Of a stretch of DNA of 64,000 nucleotides, positions 12,441 to 23,995 are shown piece by piece. The position numbers and the translations under genes are program-made. The DNA lies in the NCBI GenBank assembly GCA_009617715.1, contig VTFK01000330.1:62001-126000 (forward strand). Reading direction: 5' to 3'. Positions within the stretch are counted from its first letter, which is position 1. Each line of letters opens with the position of its first letter. Source of the stretch: Plectrocnemia conspersa (Eukaryota; Arthropoda; Insecta; Trichoptera; Polycentropodidae). Below the pieces are notes generated by a model. It did not search any database. It was not told where the DNA came from and saw only the letters and a list, made by a program, of their open reading frames with translations.

Positions 12441-12770
12441 ATTTAGACATTTTAATAAAAAAATGGTTTTATGCCTCGATTTACACGATATTTCCTGAAA
12501 CGTTTCTAAGGTGTAAATCTAGTTATGGGTGTAGAGCAAATAAATAATAAAAATATTCAAGGATGGAAACTATACAGCTTCCGTTGAGTCGTTGCTTGGC
12601 ATATACCAAATTTAAGATAAAAATATTTTTTTATGAATGTTAATGGAACTAAAACAAAATTAATTGGTCGATATTTTTGTGGAATAGGTTAAAATTTTAA
12701 AACTGACCTATGCCAAAATTTTTACCAATAACTCAGTTTCAAAGCTTTAAAATCTTCCAAGTCTCGCGAA
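12441..12770. other. AT-rich gene-free DNA
   Basis: No feature recognised. Confidence 0.45.
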
Positions 12771-13090
12771 CAAATGTTACGCAAACAAGAGACGTGTCGC
12801 AGTCCATCTTCCGCTCGCAAACAGAATTAATTTCCGTTCTTTCATAGCACTCCGGGGCCCGCAGACCCGCAATTTGACCCGGACCCCTTTTCGGTACGAA
12901 CCGGTGGCGGCGAAAGGGTCAAACATTTTCTGGCTGGCCGATTCGGACTGATAGTGTAATGCTTTTATGCTAGCGGATAATATGTCCATTTGCTTTATTC
13001 GCTACGTTTTCTCTCCCGCTTCAAAAGTGGTGGTATAGTGAGGGTCTCGTTTCTATTTGCAAATTAAAATGGCTTCCATTACGCCAAATA
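12771..13090. other. GC-richer island
   Basis: One of the most GC-rich islands, including CCGGGGCCCGCAGACCCGC near 12851 and CGGTGGCGGCGAAAGGG near 12900. The minus-strand frame 12777-12989 (70 codons) lies inside but has no recognised domain and no clear splice sites. Conserved noncoding DNA is the favoured reading. Confidence 0.35.
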
Positions 13091-14860
13091 AAAATTTAAT
13101 GAAGGGTATTCTTCGTGCTTTTAGAAATAGTGTCAAATAAACCTAATTTTTATGTGTACCTATAAATATCCATGTGGTATTAAGGTATATGCTAAATCAC
13201 TTGTCTGCCCTACTTAACCTCTTTTATTTTAACGATAATTTTTAACGAGATATACCGTTTTTTTCATATCTTTATATTTTAATAATATACGATTTTCATT
13301 CAAAATTGCTCAGTAGTTTCTTCATGAACTAGTATGGTCGAACGTGAAAAAATACCAAGGCTACAAAGATACAAACCCAGTGTTACACAAAAAAGATTTA
13401 TATTACTGAATAACCATTAGGTAATTTAGTTTCGTGACTCTTTTTTCTATGTCAAAATGTTTACTATATGTAGTTTTAGTATAGACAAATTGTAAATAAA
13501 AATTAACAAAAAAATACATTCCTATAAGGAACATTGCTTAAAACATATAAACACACGTCTATTGTAAAATATCAAACGACCAGTTTCAATAAAGTTGCTT
13601 TTAATTCACTCGATATTTACTTTAAATATTTTTTTGGTAACAATGAAAAATATTTTTTATAGATTTTTTGGGGTATAAGCACTGCTAATTTTATAAACCG
13701 TTACTATAACTATAATGATATAACCATAGATCACTTTTATTTAAGTAAAACCAAACAACAAGAAAACATATATGTTTTGCATTCCATCATTAGCACATGG
13801 CAGGAATATATATAAACAGGTACAGTTATCAAGGAATTAAATTTTTTTGATAATTTTGTCTCGTTATAAAGTTGTTTCTAAGTTACTTAGTAAGAGAAGG
13901 CAGCTCAAATGGAGTCTAATAAGAGGAGATTAATCCCCTTTGGATCCAATACAAACATAATCCTTACAAAGCCTTAAAGATGCTCTGTTCAATATTGCTT
14001 TGTACATCACAAATTATATTTCTGACGTGTGTGTTCTCAATGCTCACACGTGTGTGTGTAAAAGGCAATAGGACCTATTTGACCGAATAAATGTGATTTT
14101 TATCTGTGATATAGATTTTTATAACTTTATTGTGTGACCAGTGTGCTTTAAAATCCCATTTGGCTGAGAGATTTCAGCGCAGAGTTAATGAAATTGCATT
14201 TTGTGTTGACTTGATTTCGCAATGGATTTCGACTCGATGTAGTTTGTTTTTCAGGTAAATGATAAATGGTAAATATGTTTAAAAAATTTAGCTATTTTCT
14301 ATTTGATTAAATATGATTTCCGTTCCTTATTTTAATTTTATTCTACAATATATTTTTCAAGATGAAAACAAAGTTTTTTTTTGAATGTTTTTTCATCAAT
14401 AATGAACAAGGCATTCTTTGGATAATAGTTATGTTGTTAGAAAGCTCACACTGTTTTCAATTCTGTACTAATTAAAGCGATCATATTAGAATCTCACGGA
14501 TTGATAACTAATTTCAATATATACCTTACCATATTATTCCTATATAATCCACCCTATATTTTATGTTTAAATCGGGCAATTCATGTTTGTGTTAGCTTTA
14601 AAATGTAATTCCCTTGAATACACACTAGTATAATACATGTTCGTAAAATAAATACAAATATACGTGTTATACCTACTTGTGAATAATATGGCAAGATGTT
14701 TTATTTCCCTAAATTAATTGCTATCGTAAATTTTACTCAGGTTTTATACGTGGAGCGTTTTTATCCACTAACCGCTCACGTACGTATGAATTGTATTTTA
14801 CAGTACGAAACATACACCTATGTATACCCATTATTCTTGTAATTCAACAGCAGCAGCGCA
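13091..14860. other. AT-rich gene-free DNA
   Basis: A slightly more balanced stretch lies at about 13990-14220. No gene or partnered repeat seen. Confidence 0.45.
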
Positions 14861-14967
14861 TGGAACCATTTGCATCAGCCATTTTCCAACAGGGAATATA
14901 CCGCCGCTCTAATATTACGAAAATACCTAATATTTGCTCTAACGTGTTCACATAATAACAATAAACA

Positions 14968-14992
14968 CAGCTTCACACAATGTGTGAAGCTG
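14968..14992. repeat. Perfect 12-bp palindrome with 1-nt spacer
   Basis: CAGCTTCACACA, a single A, then the exact reverse complement TGTGTGAAGCTG. It lies within a short open frame (14870-15097) that has no recognisable motif. Length and perfection are unusual for this sequence. It could be a binding site for a dimeric factor or the relic of a small foldback event. Confidence 0.8.
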
Positions 14993-16466
14993 CTATTACC
15001 ATTTGCGTATACTATAAAATTGGTATCATATTGTAGGCCTTATTCAGATTTTATATGCCCTTATCAGACGTTGTATGGCAAAAGCGATTGCATCTAAATT
15101 ATTTTGTCTTTATTTTTTATAGCAAGGGTTATACAAATATACACCATTAAAATTAAAACATAAGTTTTAATTACGTTGATTATTCCTAATGCTTTTTAAG
15201 TATTAAGCAAAAGTTTTCGACTGATAAATATTAATATTGCCCTCGAGTCTTCAAATGGAACTGTGACAGATTATACATTTTATATTTTATATCTTATAAT
15301 GTTTATTATTTATATGATAATAACAATTATTTGTTATATTATTAGTTTATAAAGCAGTAGGCATTGATTAAATATAATAAATATAAATTTTACCATTAAA
15401 TTGATTTTTTATATATATATATAAGCTGTCAATTAATGTGTAATTAGCTAATTTGATAAAATCGTAGTAAAGCAATTTTAAAAGTAAAAATATCTTCTTT
15501 TTTGTTATATATAATATTAGACAGTTACATACACATAGCAAATTATTTAGAGAGATATATAACGCTATATCTATTTTCACTACAATTGTAATATTATAAA
15601 ATTACAAAAATTGTTATTTGCCAACGATTTAATAATGAATGAATTCCTTGTTTATAAAAAATATTCCTAGATGTTGGTAAAATGTCAAATTAAATTTGGC
15701 GCTACAAAGAAATTTCTCTTAATTGTAAAAGGTGAGGTATAAAAAAAGGATGATCTGAAAAGTATTTGGTACCGAATTATCATCTTACAATATCGCTCTC
15801 AGTCTGTTTACAAATATAGGATAAACAAAATTATTTACTTTCTCAAAAACATATAAATCATTATTTCTTCAGAATACCACCAAACTGTTACCTTAATTTT
15901 AAATTAAAGTATGTTTTGGAGCTTTTCTGCTATTCTGGTGAGCGTAGAAAAATTTTTTTTCATTGCAGATAATATTTATCTTTAAGAATGATTTTCTTTT
16001 GTTTTCGAAACGTTTCTGATTGTATTTTTTTAGTCAGTTTCAACAGTACACATTTGTCCATTTTATTCACCTTTTTTATGGCATCTGATGTCGTAAAACA
16101 GTTTTTACAGTTCAGAAAAAAGTCCTTTTCACATTAAAAAGTATAGTTAAGCACTATTGCTAATGTAAGCATTTAAACTAATTTAAAATAATCAAATCTA
16201 AAGTTAATGAGGTGTACACATACTCCATTAAATATATTTTTTAATTGCTAATTAGTAGCTTAAAATATTATTAATTAATAAAAGCAAATTACAACACAAA
16301 ATGATTTGATAAGTTATATATATTAAACAATTTTAAAGTAATTAAAGCTTTTAATACAATTTTTGTGTTTATTTAATTGCATTTTTTTATAAAAAATGTA
16401 TAATTTATATATGTATGTTACAATAAATGTGTATTACCTAAGAAAATATATTTCTTCTATAACTTT
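14993..16466. other. AT-rich gene-free DNA
   Basis: Very AT-rich, with no supported feature. A short (AT)n run lies at about 15411-15423. Confidence 0.5.
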
Positions 16467-16932
16467 AGTGAGATTATATCAGTATACATATATATTTCTA
16501 CTAGTGAAAATTTAATTTCACTGACAGGTGCTAGTGTAATCGTATTTAGCTTTAAACTGTCATTTAACAGGCATTTATTTGCATGTTTTATTGAATAAAA
16601 AAACATTTTTCTCAATTAAATTAGTAAAAAGATGCTCGCAAACTTACATGCTCGAAACTTAATTTGACAGTTGCGAAACGCTTATTTTATGTTTAAATTT
16701 AAACCTAACTATACCTTAATATATATTTGTTCAGGTTAGGTTTGAGTTCGAAAAGAAAATGCTGTTAATTGAGTTTTAACTACAGTAGAGCAACACATCA
16801 TATGTTAATGCCAAAATTTTTTAAACGTACGTGTAATAGTGGAGTTTCATTGATATTTACCTGTGAAAATGTAAATTAGTTGTTTGATAGTAAGTGAAAT
16901 TTTATTTCTACTAGCAAAAATATAATTACACT
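16467..16932. mobile_element. Degenerate foldback MITE-like element
   Basis: The two ends are imperfect inverted repeats. The left end reads AGTGAGATTATAT then CTAGTGAAAATTTAATTTCA. The right end, reverse complemented, reads AGTGTAATTATATTTTTGCT then CTAGTAGAAATAAAATTTCA. Further inside, CTCAATTAA (16611-16619) pairs with TTAATTGAG (16765-16773), and AAACCTAAC (16701-16709) pairs with GTTAGGTTT (16735-16743). The midpoints of these pairs all lie within roughly 30 bp, so the whole unit folds on itself. There is no coding capacity. Superfamily and target-site duplication were not determined. Confidence 0.6.
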
Positions 16933-18100
16933 GAAAAATTCACATTAACTGTAACATATACACATTACTAAATACGAACTATTTTTTTAATAATCAGGTG
17001 CCTTACAGATATCACTTGAGAATATACTTTTATGGTAGTTAAATAAAAAAATCATGTCAAATAAATAAAGTAAACTATCAGATTTTTATGCATAAATATT
17101 TTAACCCTTTCTACAAATAAAATATTTTCTTAGCGTGCGAGTTATAGCTGTACTTTTTAAGTCTTTCAAAGGTAAAAAAAAACATGATTTATTGTACAGT
17201 TAGTTATAAGCTAGCAATTATTATTGTTTTTGCAAAGATTCATAAATACTTGTAATCTTATCAAAGTTCCAAAAACTAAAAATGGTATAGCATTGCATTA
17301 TAATATATATCATTACAACAAAATATTTTATGAGGAGAACTTTTAAGTACTTAAAAAAATACTATAATAATATTTGTAACTATTGGATATTTTGGATTTC
17401 ATAATAAAGAGAAAGCAGATTAAAAATATATACATATATTCATAAAAGATAAAGTTGCACGATAAATAATCATAAATCTGCAGAGTTTTCAAAACAATTT
17501 TATATATTAAATTAAAGTGGAAATCTGTGACGAGCTTTTCTTTTTCTATGGCTGGTCTTCATAATCTGTAAGCGTTTATAACAAGTATAGTAAAGATTTG
17601 AATATGTACGAGCTAAAATATTATATTCAAAGCTTAAAGTTTAAAGCCACGACACTAACACACAACATAAAAACTGAAATTCGCTCAATGACTTTGGATT
17701 AGTTGAGTCATATTAAAATATTAATATTGCTTTTGAAATAACTCTCACTCTTCCCGATTTCGTCCGAGATAAGTTTGAGCAAGTAATTTAAAATTATTCA
17801 AGTTCGAATATCAAACAAGATTGATTATCCAACGTTTCCATTATTTTATTTTTAAATATATTATTGTTAATATAATGCTGATAATAATTTATTTTATTAC
17901 ATATAAACTTTTTTGTGTACATATATAAGATCATATATATAAATGTTATATTATTATTACTATTATTTTACCCAAATTCAATAGAATACCAAACATTTAA
18001 CTTTACACATGAATCATTAAAAGCTAGTTACAACCCTGTGTATGTATGTAATCTAAACAGACAAACATGCAAAGGCTGATTTAAATTCCTATTTAATTTG
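16933..18100. other. AT-rich gene-free DNA
   Basis: No feature recognised. Confidence 0.5.
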
Positions 18101-18440
18101 CAATCCTTAATTCATTATCCGTGTATGGTTAATTTCGCAAATATTGTTTGTGCGAAATCCGCGAAACGGTTGCTTGTGTGGCTTTGTCGGGTTTAATTAA
18201 GCAATTTATCTCAAAAGCGTACCTCATCAGCATCATCCAGAAATAATTTTGCTTGCGAAATTTTCACACACCTTTGCGAGAGAATGTTAATTCGCGATTC
18301 GATTGTAATTCTAGCGGTTCCTTTCTCTCTTGCCATGTCCTGCGGTTTCTCAGGGTCCCACTAATCCTGCCTTGTCAATTTGGACCCTTTAGTAATAACG
18401 ACCTGAACGACCCTCGGATGCTTTAAATTAAACGTAACAT
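18101..18440. other. Less AT-rich island
   Basis: Balanced composition over about 300 bp, with CG-containing words such as CGCGAAACGG and TTCGCGATTCGA. It is closed in most frames and probably noncoding. Possible conserved regulatory element. Confidence 0.35.
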
Positions 18441-19051
18441 AACACTTAAATACGGATATGGAACAAATTGATTGTTGTTTAGAGCTTCAAGCAAATATTT
18501 TCGTGTCCATGTAAAGCGCTCAAGTGTGTTAATTTAAATTAATGTGGATTGTATATACTTTAATATAAATTAGAAAACTATTTTAATAAATTATATATTA
18601 AGATGAGTCTATAGCTTTTCATTATAACTAGACCTAACATGTAGTACATGTTTTTATTTCGGCCCAAAATAACAATGAACATTAATGAATTTAGTGAGCA
18701 TGTGAATGAGTTTCTTGTTTAAAGTTTCCGCTTTCAGTAATTGTTTCGTAAAGTAACAGTTTTGGACACTTGTCATTGTTTATAAAGTTCATAAATCAAA
18801 AATAATAATCCAGAATATAACAAATTAATTCTGTTAGCTCTTGAGGTTCTGTAAAATAAAATTAAATGTTACTGAAATAATAAATACGTTTTTGCCGATA
18901 AATGTATCTTCTTATTAAAAACCGATCCGTTAACCATTTTTTTCAAATGAAAAAACAACATCGCACTGCCTTTATATTTATATGTATATTTTTGCTTGAT
19001 CTTACGAATGATATCAAATAATGGCAGGGGAGATAGGAATACACACTAAAT
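18441..19051. other. AT-rich gene-free DNA
   Basis: No feature recognised up to the hAT terminus. Confidence 0.5.
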
Positions 19052-19290
19052 CAGGGGTTAGCAAACTATGGCTCGCAAGGCAAATCCGGCGCGCGGAAAA
19101 GAAATATTATATATTTTCAAGTATGCACTATGAAAAAACGGTCAGCCCTCTAGTTAAAAAGTTGTAAAATTTGATCGTATGTAGTGCCTCTATTGCTTCA
19201 CATTTCACTGTGATGATAAGCAATAATAATTCGGTTGCATCTGTAATTTTTGTTCTCGTTTTAGCATTTTTTGCCCGTAGTTTGCATTTT
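19052..19290 (+). mobile_element. hAT-type terminus, truncated or decayed element
   Basis: Starts CAGGGGTTAGCAAACTATGG and continues CTCGCAAGGCAAATCCGGC. This is the familiar start of many hAT transposons (CAGGGGT.GCAAACT..GGC.CGC...CAAATCCGGC). The eight bases before it, CACTAAAT, would be the target-site duplication. A matching right end was not found, so the element is truncated or its other end has decayed. No transposase reading frame remains. The right boundary given is approximate. Confidence 0.6.
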
Positions 19291-19540
19291 TTTGTAAGAA
19301 ATTAACATAACATGCAATTTTGTATAAATTTTTTACTTGGTAGAAAATCTGCCGTCGTAAATTTTGGGGCTAATTTTTTTTTTTTAGAGTTAAAATGTGC
19401 ACTAATACAAGTGTAGCAAAATACTCAGATTACACACCTATAAAATAAGAAAAAGAGATTATGATTACCGTAGGTTAGATTGATTTGGGGTATTTTAGTT
19501 CAATTACTGCAAAAGTTGTTTAGACGCCCACAAGAATGTT
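19291..19540. other. AT-rich gene-free DNA
   Basis: May include remains of the hAT element, but nothing recognisable is left. Confidence 0.35.
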
Positions 19541-19770
19541 TCACATAAAAACTAATCGCCAATTTAAATATTCCAATTTCGTTCGGCTCTTTTATTCTAC
19601 CCACAAAGCGTACACCTTTACGCATCAACGTTTTTTTTATACCGTGCTTAGAAGTAATTGCGTTCATGCGTACGAAACGCTCGCGTTAAAAATGTTTTTA
19701 TAGGCGTAATGAGCTATCGAGTTTTCCATTCGAAATAGCTCGCGTTAAATGCGGTCTTCACATATATATT
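19541..19770. other. Island with a repeated GCTCGCGTTAAA box
   Basis: Balanced sequence holding two exact copies of GCTCGCGTTAAA (19679-19690 and 19738-19749), 59 bp apart. Two identical CpG-bearing 12-mers in a short island suggest paired binding sites, although duplication by slippage is also possible. Confidence 0.4.
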
Positions 19771-20459
19771 TGGAATAATAAAAAAGTTTCCAAAAAAATA
19801 TTTTATGTAACTTTGACCATTAAATAATTTATACATTTTTTTGCTTTCGGGATATAACATTCTCATAAATTGTCAAATTGTTATTAAACTCTGTAAAAAG
19901 TTGGTCAACTAATTTAATAAGGCACTAAAATGATATGATATATAACATAAAAATTGTTTTCATTATTTTATTTATTGTACGTTTTTAATTGAATTTGCTA
20001 CATTTTCGAGTATTTTTTTTAGAAATAAAATTAGTACTATTATTTTAAAATGTTTTAAAACCGCTGCATAAGAAAGAGTTATTTATTTTACATTTTCTAT
20101 TAAAAGTTAAATAACTTCTTAATCACAGATCGATATTAATTTTCTGGCTTAACTCTTCATTTATTTACTAGTTGGTACTTACATAATAAAACAATATAAT
20201 AAACACGTAAAAACTATTTGTTTAATTTTATAAAACTAGATAATATGATAATATACATAGGCCTACTATAATTATAAACTTATGCTGTTTTAATTTTTTT
20301 ACTTAAATGTAAATAAATAATGGGGCACACCGATGGTAAAAATTGCTTGAATACCTACATATATTTTTTTATATATGTATATGTATACGAAAAAACCTTC
20401 GAAGGTTTCCCTTTACCTTTGAACATATTTTCGCTCTTTTAGGCATCTCATGCTAAAAG
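19771..20459. other. AT-rich gene-free DNA
   Basis: No feature recognised. Confidence 0.5.
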
Positions 20460-20770
20460 AAACCACAAGATTACCCCCGAGCCCTCTGAAGTCTGAAGTC
20501 GCTAAACGTTCGCCGTGTTTGCACGCTCCGCGGCGAAATTAAACCGAATGGATCTTCGTCTCAAAGCAGATTTCGTGACTGAAATGTTTGTTTGTTTGCA
20601 GATTCTATACACATACATACACAAGGACCCTCGACACCTCACTGGCAGCCGAGGAGAAAGTCTTATTAAATACTTAATCGAGGATAGCAAAATATGTCGC
20701 AAGATGAGACAAGCGACGGATATACTATCTTCTGGCGACCAAAGCAATAAAGGTACTGCTCAAATATTTA
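20460..20770. other. Less AT-rich island around a candidate exon
   Basis: Balanced composition from about 20460 to 20760, with GTTTGCACGCTCCGCGGCG near its left side. It contains the candidate exon listed separately and is otherwise compatible with a conserved noncoding element. Confidence 0.35.
20602..20752 (+). CDS. Weak candidate internal exon, unknown product
   Basis: A TTTGTTTGTTTGCAG acceptor ends at 20601. The following 151 nt are open in one frame only (50 codons plus one base), and the exon would end at AAAG before GTACTG. The peptide contains LTGSRGESLIKYLIEDS, KICRKMRQ and DILSSGDQSNKG, with mixed polar composition unlike the AT-driven frames elsewhere. The donor is weak (GTACTG) and no family is recognised. 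The frame also continues upstream to an ATG at 20515 and downstream to a stop at 20775, so a chance frame inside an island is a real alternative. Confidence 0.2.
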
Positions 20771-21436
20771 TATAAATATATATGAACTTTTATGAGTAGT
20801 GTAGGGATAAAAAAACAAATCTTATTTATAGTATGAGGAAGATTTAGGGCGTGAAATATAAGTAATATTTGATATAAAACCGTATCATAAGACTCTTACT
20901 TTCTCTTGTCCTGCGCCGTATGTTATTAGTCGTTAAATTTAACTGCATCAGTGTCTCATGTGACAATATCTAATAAAAATACTTTGTTCTATCGATAGTC
21001 GATACCGCAATGCAATTATCCCACTGACAAGTATAAAAAAAACTTCCCCGGATTGTATAAATTGTAAATTAAGTTGTCTAAAATATATGAAAAAAGTTCT
21101 GGCGGACCATATACCTGCTCTATGCCTGTACGTATTCATTGCATTCAAGTCAATAATTATTTGTTAATTTAATGAAGCACTATTGAACAAATCTAATGAT
21201 AAATTTAAAATCTGCGTTTCATTTTAGTACAAAATATATGTATATCGTACGTATGGAGATGGGAGCCATACTTTAGTATGTACGTTAAAATTAATAAATA
21301 ATAATATTTTCATTGGTTAAGCATTTTAATCGTCATTCCGCTCTGGCACATAAAATACTAATTTTACCGCCTATATCTCGTGAATTTTTATTCTTTGTAA
21401 ATTTCTCACTATTTACTTATATTTTATATACCTAAT
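20771..21436. other. AT-rich gene-free DNA
   Basis: The minus-strand frame at 20948-21148 has no recognisable motif. Nothing else seen. Confidence 0.45.
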
Positions 21437-21610
21437 TCCTAAAATATTCATTACTTGATTTTCTCCAAGTATTTTTGCGCTCTTATGACGTGCTCTCTTT
21501 TGTCTGTGCATGTGACGTACGCTATTTTGTTATAGCGCTACTATGGCTAGCGCTCTTATGACGCAGCGCTTATAATGCAGCGTTCATTTGACGCACGCTC
21601 TTTTGACCGG
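21437..21610 (+). repeat. Dispersed repeat, copy 1 (partner 27242-27433)
   Basis: Starts TCCTAAAATATTCATTACTT and ends TTTTGACCGG, both shared with the 27.2 kb copy. The left part carries a small inverted repeat (TACTTG...CAAGTA). The rest is a run of degenerate short units such as GCGCTCTTATGACG, GCGTTCATTTGACG and TACGCTATTTTGTTA, each built around GCGCT and TGACG. It has no reading frame. The sharp shared borders suggest a mobile or satellite-derived unit. The family is not recognised. Confidence 0.7.
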
Positions 21611-22323
21611 CCGCCATCAAGTGTTCATTATTAGTGGAACAACGAAGCTTCTGGTATAAAAAAGAACATAGCAACCGAGTGTATTTAGTGTGACAAATAG
21701 TTGGGGGTCTTATATTTGTGTAGTTTGTAAATAAAACTGTTATGCCATACCGTGTCAAAAGCGTTTTCTATATTTAACATTAAAAAAAACCGTACATATT
21801 TTTTATATTATAATTAGCGTATATATTCTTCGTCAGAAACCAAACTCTTTTTTGTTAATTTTATTCTCTAGAGAATATTTAAAATGTAAAATTATTATCC
21901 TTTTACCATTTTTTTAAATTACGGTAATGGGGTAATAACTAATCGGAATTGTTAGATACTTATCGGCTAAATTTATGCGGTTAATGTCTAATAATTAATA
22001 ATTACTGCCTAATTACTTGAAAAATGTAATATAATATTTTTTTTGCTGTAAGTTATTAATTTTTATGCCGTTTAATATAATAAATTATATTACTATTTTT
22101 ATTTAATTGATTTTTTATTATTTATATATTATATAATAAATAATATTTTGTATACGTTCGCCTCTTTCATATTACTGAATAAAATAATTTTTATTGACGT
22201 TCCTTATTACTTTATGCAAAATAGCTGACTTTATCGAACGAATGAAAGGCAGAACTTTTGAGAATTATTCTTTCTTGAAAAATTCCTTCACACATCTGTG
22301 ACACATCTTTCTGTACGTTTCAT
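21611..22323. other. AT-rich gene-free DNA
   Basis: Slightly balanced to about 21770, then very AT-rich. No feature recognised. Confidence 0.45.
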
Positions 22324-22350
22324 TTATATTCTCTACAACAGAGAATATAA
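22324..22350. repeat. 11-bp inverted repeat with ACAAC loop
   Basis: TTATATTCTCT, loop ACAAC, then AGAGAATATAA: a perfect short hairpin. It is AT-rich, so chance formation cannot be excluded. Confidence 0.7.
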
Positions 22351-22850
22351 TATGTAAATTTCTCTGGCTATCGCTATATTGTGCACATGAATATGAATAT
22401 TTTACTCTATACGACCTGAACAGTCTCTCTTTGTTCCTGTAAACATCAAATCAATGCGAATATTGAGGGGTTTAAAAGAAAACTTGTTTTTTGATATTCA
22501 TAGTTCCATTTTTAATTATAAAATTTAACAAGTAAATAAAATAATTAAATTCTGTGTAAATTTAACTTGTGGTAAATATATTAAAAAAATTTACCAAGCT
22601 TTGTTCATAGACTACAATAATATTTTTTTTTTTTTAAAAAGCACAAATACTTATAATACATTACCAACATTTAACAACTATTTTAGTAAATATATTATTT
22701 TTAATTTTGGCTGTAGCATGCAATTGACTATATCTTAAACATATAAGTGAATACTAAAGTTCAAATCACTGCGTAATTGTATATGTGAATTAAGTTTTCT
22801 TTTATTTTTGCCAGAAATTATGTGCAAAGCTGTTGTACACTGCTATTGTT
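22351..22850. other. AT-rich gene-free DNA
   Basis: No feature recognised. Confidence 0.5.
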
Positions 22851-23290
22851 TGATTTATTACTAACTTAGCGACGAATGAGCACTGGCTAAATGTGAACAA
22901 CTTCGAAGTCGTAACTCTACCTGCTAATTAATACCCACTTCAGAAGGCTACATTTTAATCCGATTACCTGCGAATTCGGCCAGACGATGGTGGCAACTTT
23001 CGCAGACCACGAGAGCTTTTGCCCGCATCGTTTGCAGAGCAGAAAGCTCGCGGACCAATTATCAGCTCTCGGCTTCGAACAATGCGGCCGCTTTGTACCC
23101 GATCCGAAACAAAGCCTCTGCTTGCTGAGATAATTCAAATGTGGACAAGGCTACCCTGTGACGTTCTGCTACTACTATGTAGCACAATCGATACCTCCCA
23201 ACAGATAACCATAAATCACCGAGGCCGAGGGATGTGCTATGTGTATGTGATGATCGGTTTTTGCAACAGCTCAAAATAACAATGTACTGA
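22851..23290. other. Large less AT-rich island, probable regulatory element
   Basis: One of the longest balanced islands. Three overlapping open frames on both strands (22917-23138 minus, 23019-23279 plus, 23062-23274 minus) give no recognisable domain, and their mutual overlap argues for low stop density rather than coding. It contains an Exd/Pbx-Hox type site at 23209-23218 (separate entry). Confidence 0.4.
23209..23218 (-). promoter_or_regulatory. Exd/Pbx-Hox type composite site
   Basis: On the minus strand this reads TGATTTATGG, an exact match to the composite Exd/Pbx-Hox site preferred by central and posterior Hox proteins. Its placement in a balanced island makes it more credible than an isolated match, but a 10-bp match is expected by chance occasionally in 64 kb. 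Confidence 0.3.
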
Positions 23291-23560
23291 AATGTTACAA
23301 TGCAATTGTGTTTGTTACGAATTAAAAGCTTGGGTCAGCCAGAATTTGTTTATAAAAGACATTGTTAATGTTTTGAAAGACGTATTTATTTAAGCTTGTA
23401 TTATTGTACAGTAAAATACCATTGCCAAATCACAAGTATCAACTTTTAAAAATAATAAAATCTATATATATATATATACTAACCACTTACATACATACCT
23501 AATTAAGTTAAAATTTAAAAAGAAAATTAATTTAGCATATTATATTTAAATTATATTTTG
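23291..23560. other. AT-rich gene-free DNA
   Basis: A short (TA)n run lies at about 23464-23479. Nothing else recognised. Confidence 0.5.
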
Positions 23561-23995
23561 TATATAAATGTATATTTATCAATATTCTCAAAGAAAACAT
23601 GTAGAAAAGCGATACACTAAAATAATTTATGAATTATTTTGCGATTCTCAAAGTTCTCGCCGTAGGACCTTAATCAAAAGCTCTTCAGGCCACTTTTTTA
23701 TTTCGCATGTGTTCACGCACAATTCATTCGACTTGGGCCGTTCACCGGTCGTCTCTCCAAGGTTTATCATCCCGCCAGACAGGGACGCTGGACCTTGAAT
23801 AAATATACGAAATTTCATTTGAATACCCGACTGGCGCTATTCTGTCGCTCTAATGTATATTTGATCAGTCGATTCTGCGTGCAAAGGGTCGGAGGAAAAA
23901 CTGAGAAACTGCGACATTTATACATTTTGGATAGCGTGTCGGATGCGAATTTAATGCTTGGGACAGGGAATATGGAGGTAACATGTGTCTAATAA
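23561..23995. other. Less AT-rich island
   Basis: Balanced from about 23640 to 23990. Plus-strand frames 23568-23798 and 23795-23992 abut but share no recognisable domain, and neither has strong splice signals. Probably noncoding. Confidence 0.3.

Noticed and set aside
12777..12989. Resemblance of the minus-strand peptide end (GRWTATRLLFA) to one at 44.3 kb (RKWTASRRLCA)
   Set aside because: Only about ten residues, with poor nucleotide support around them. Judged coincidental.
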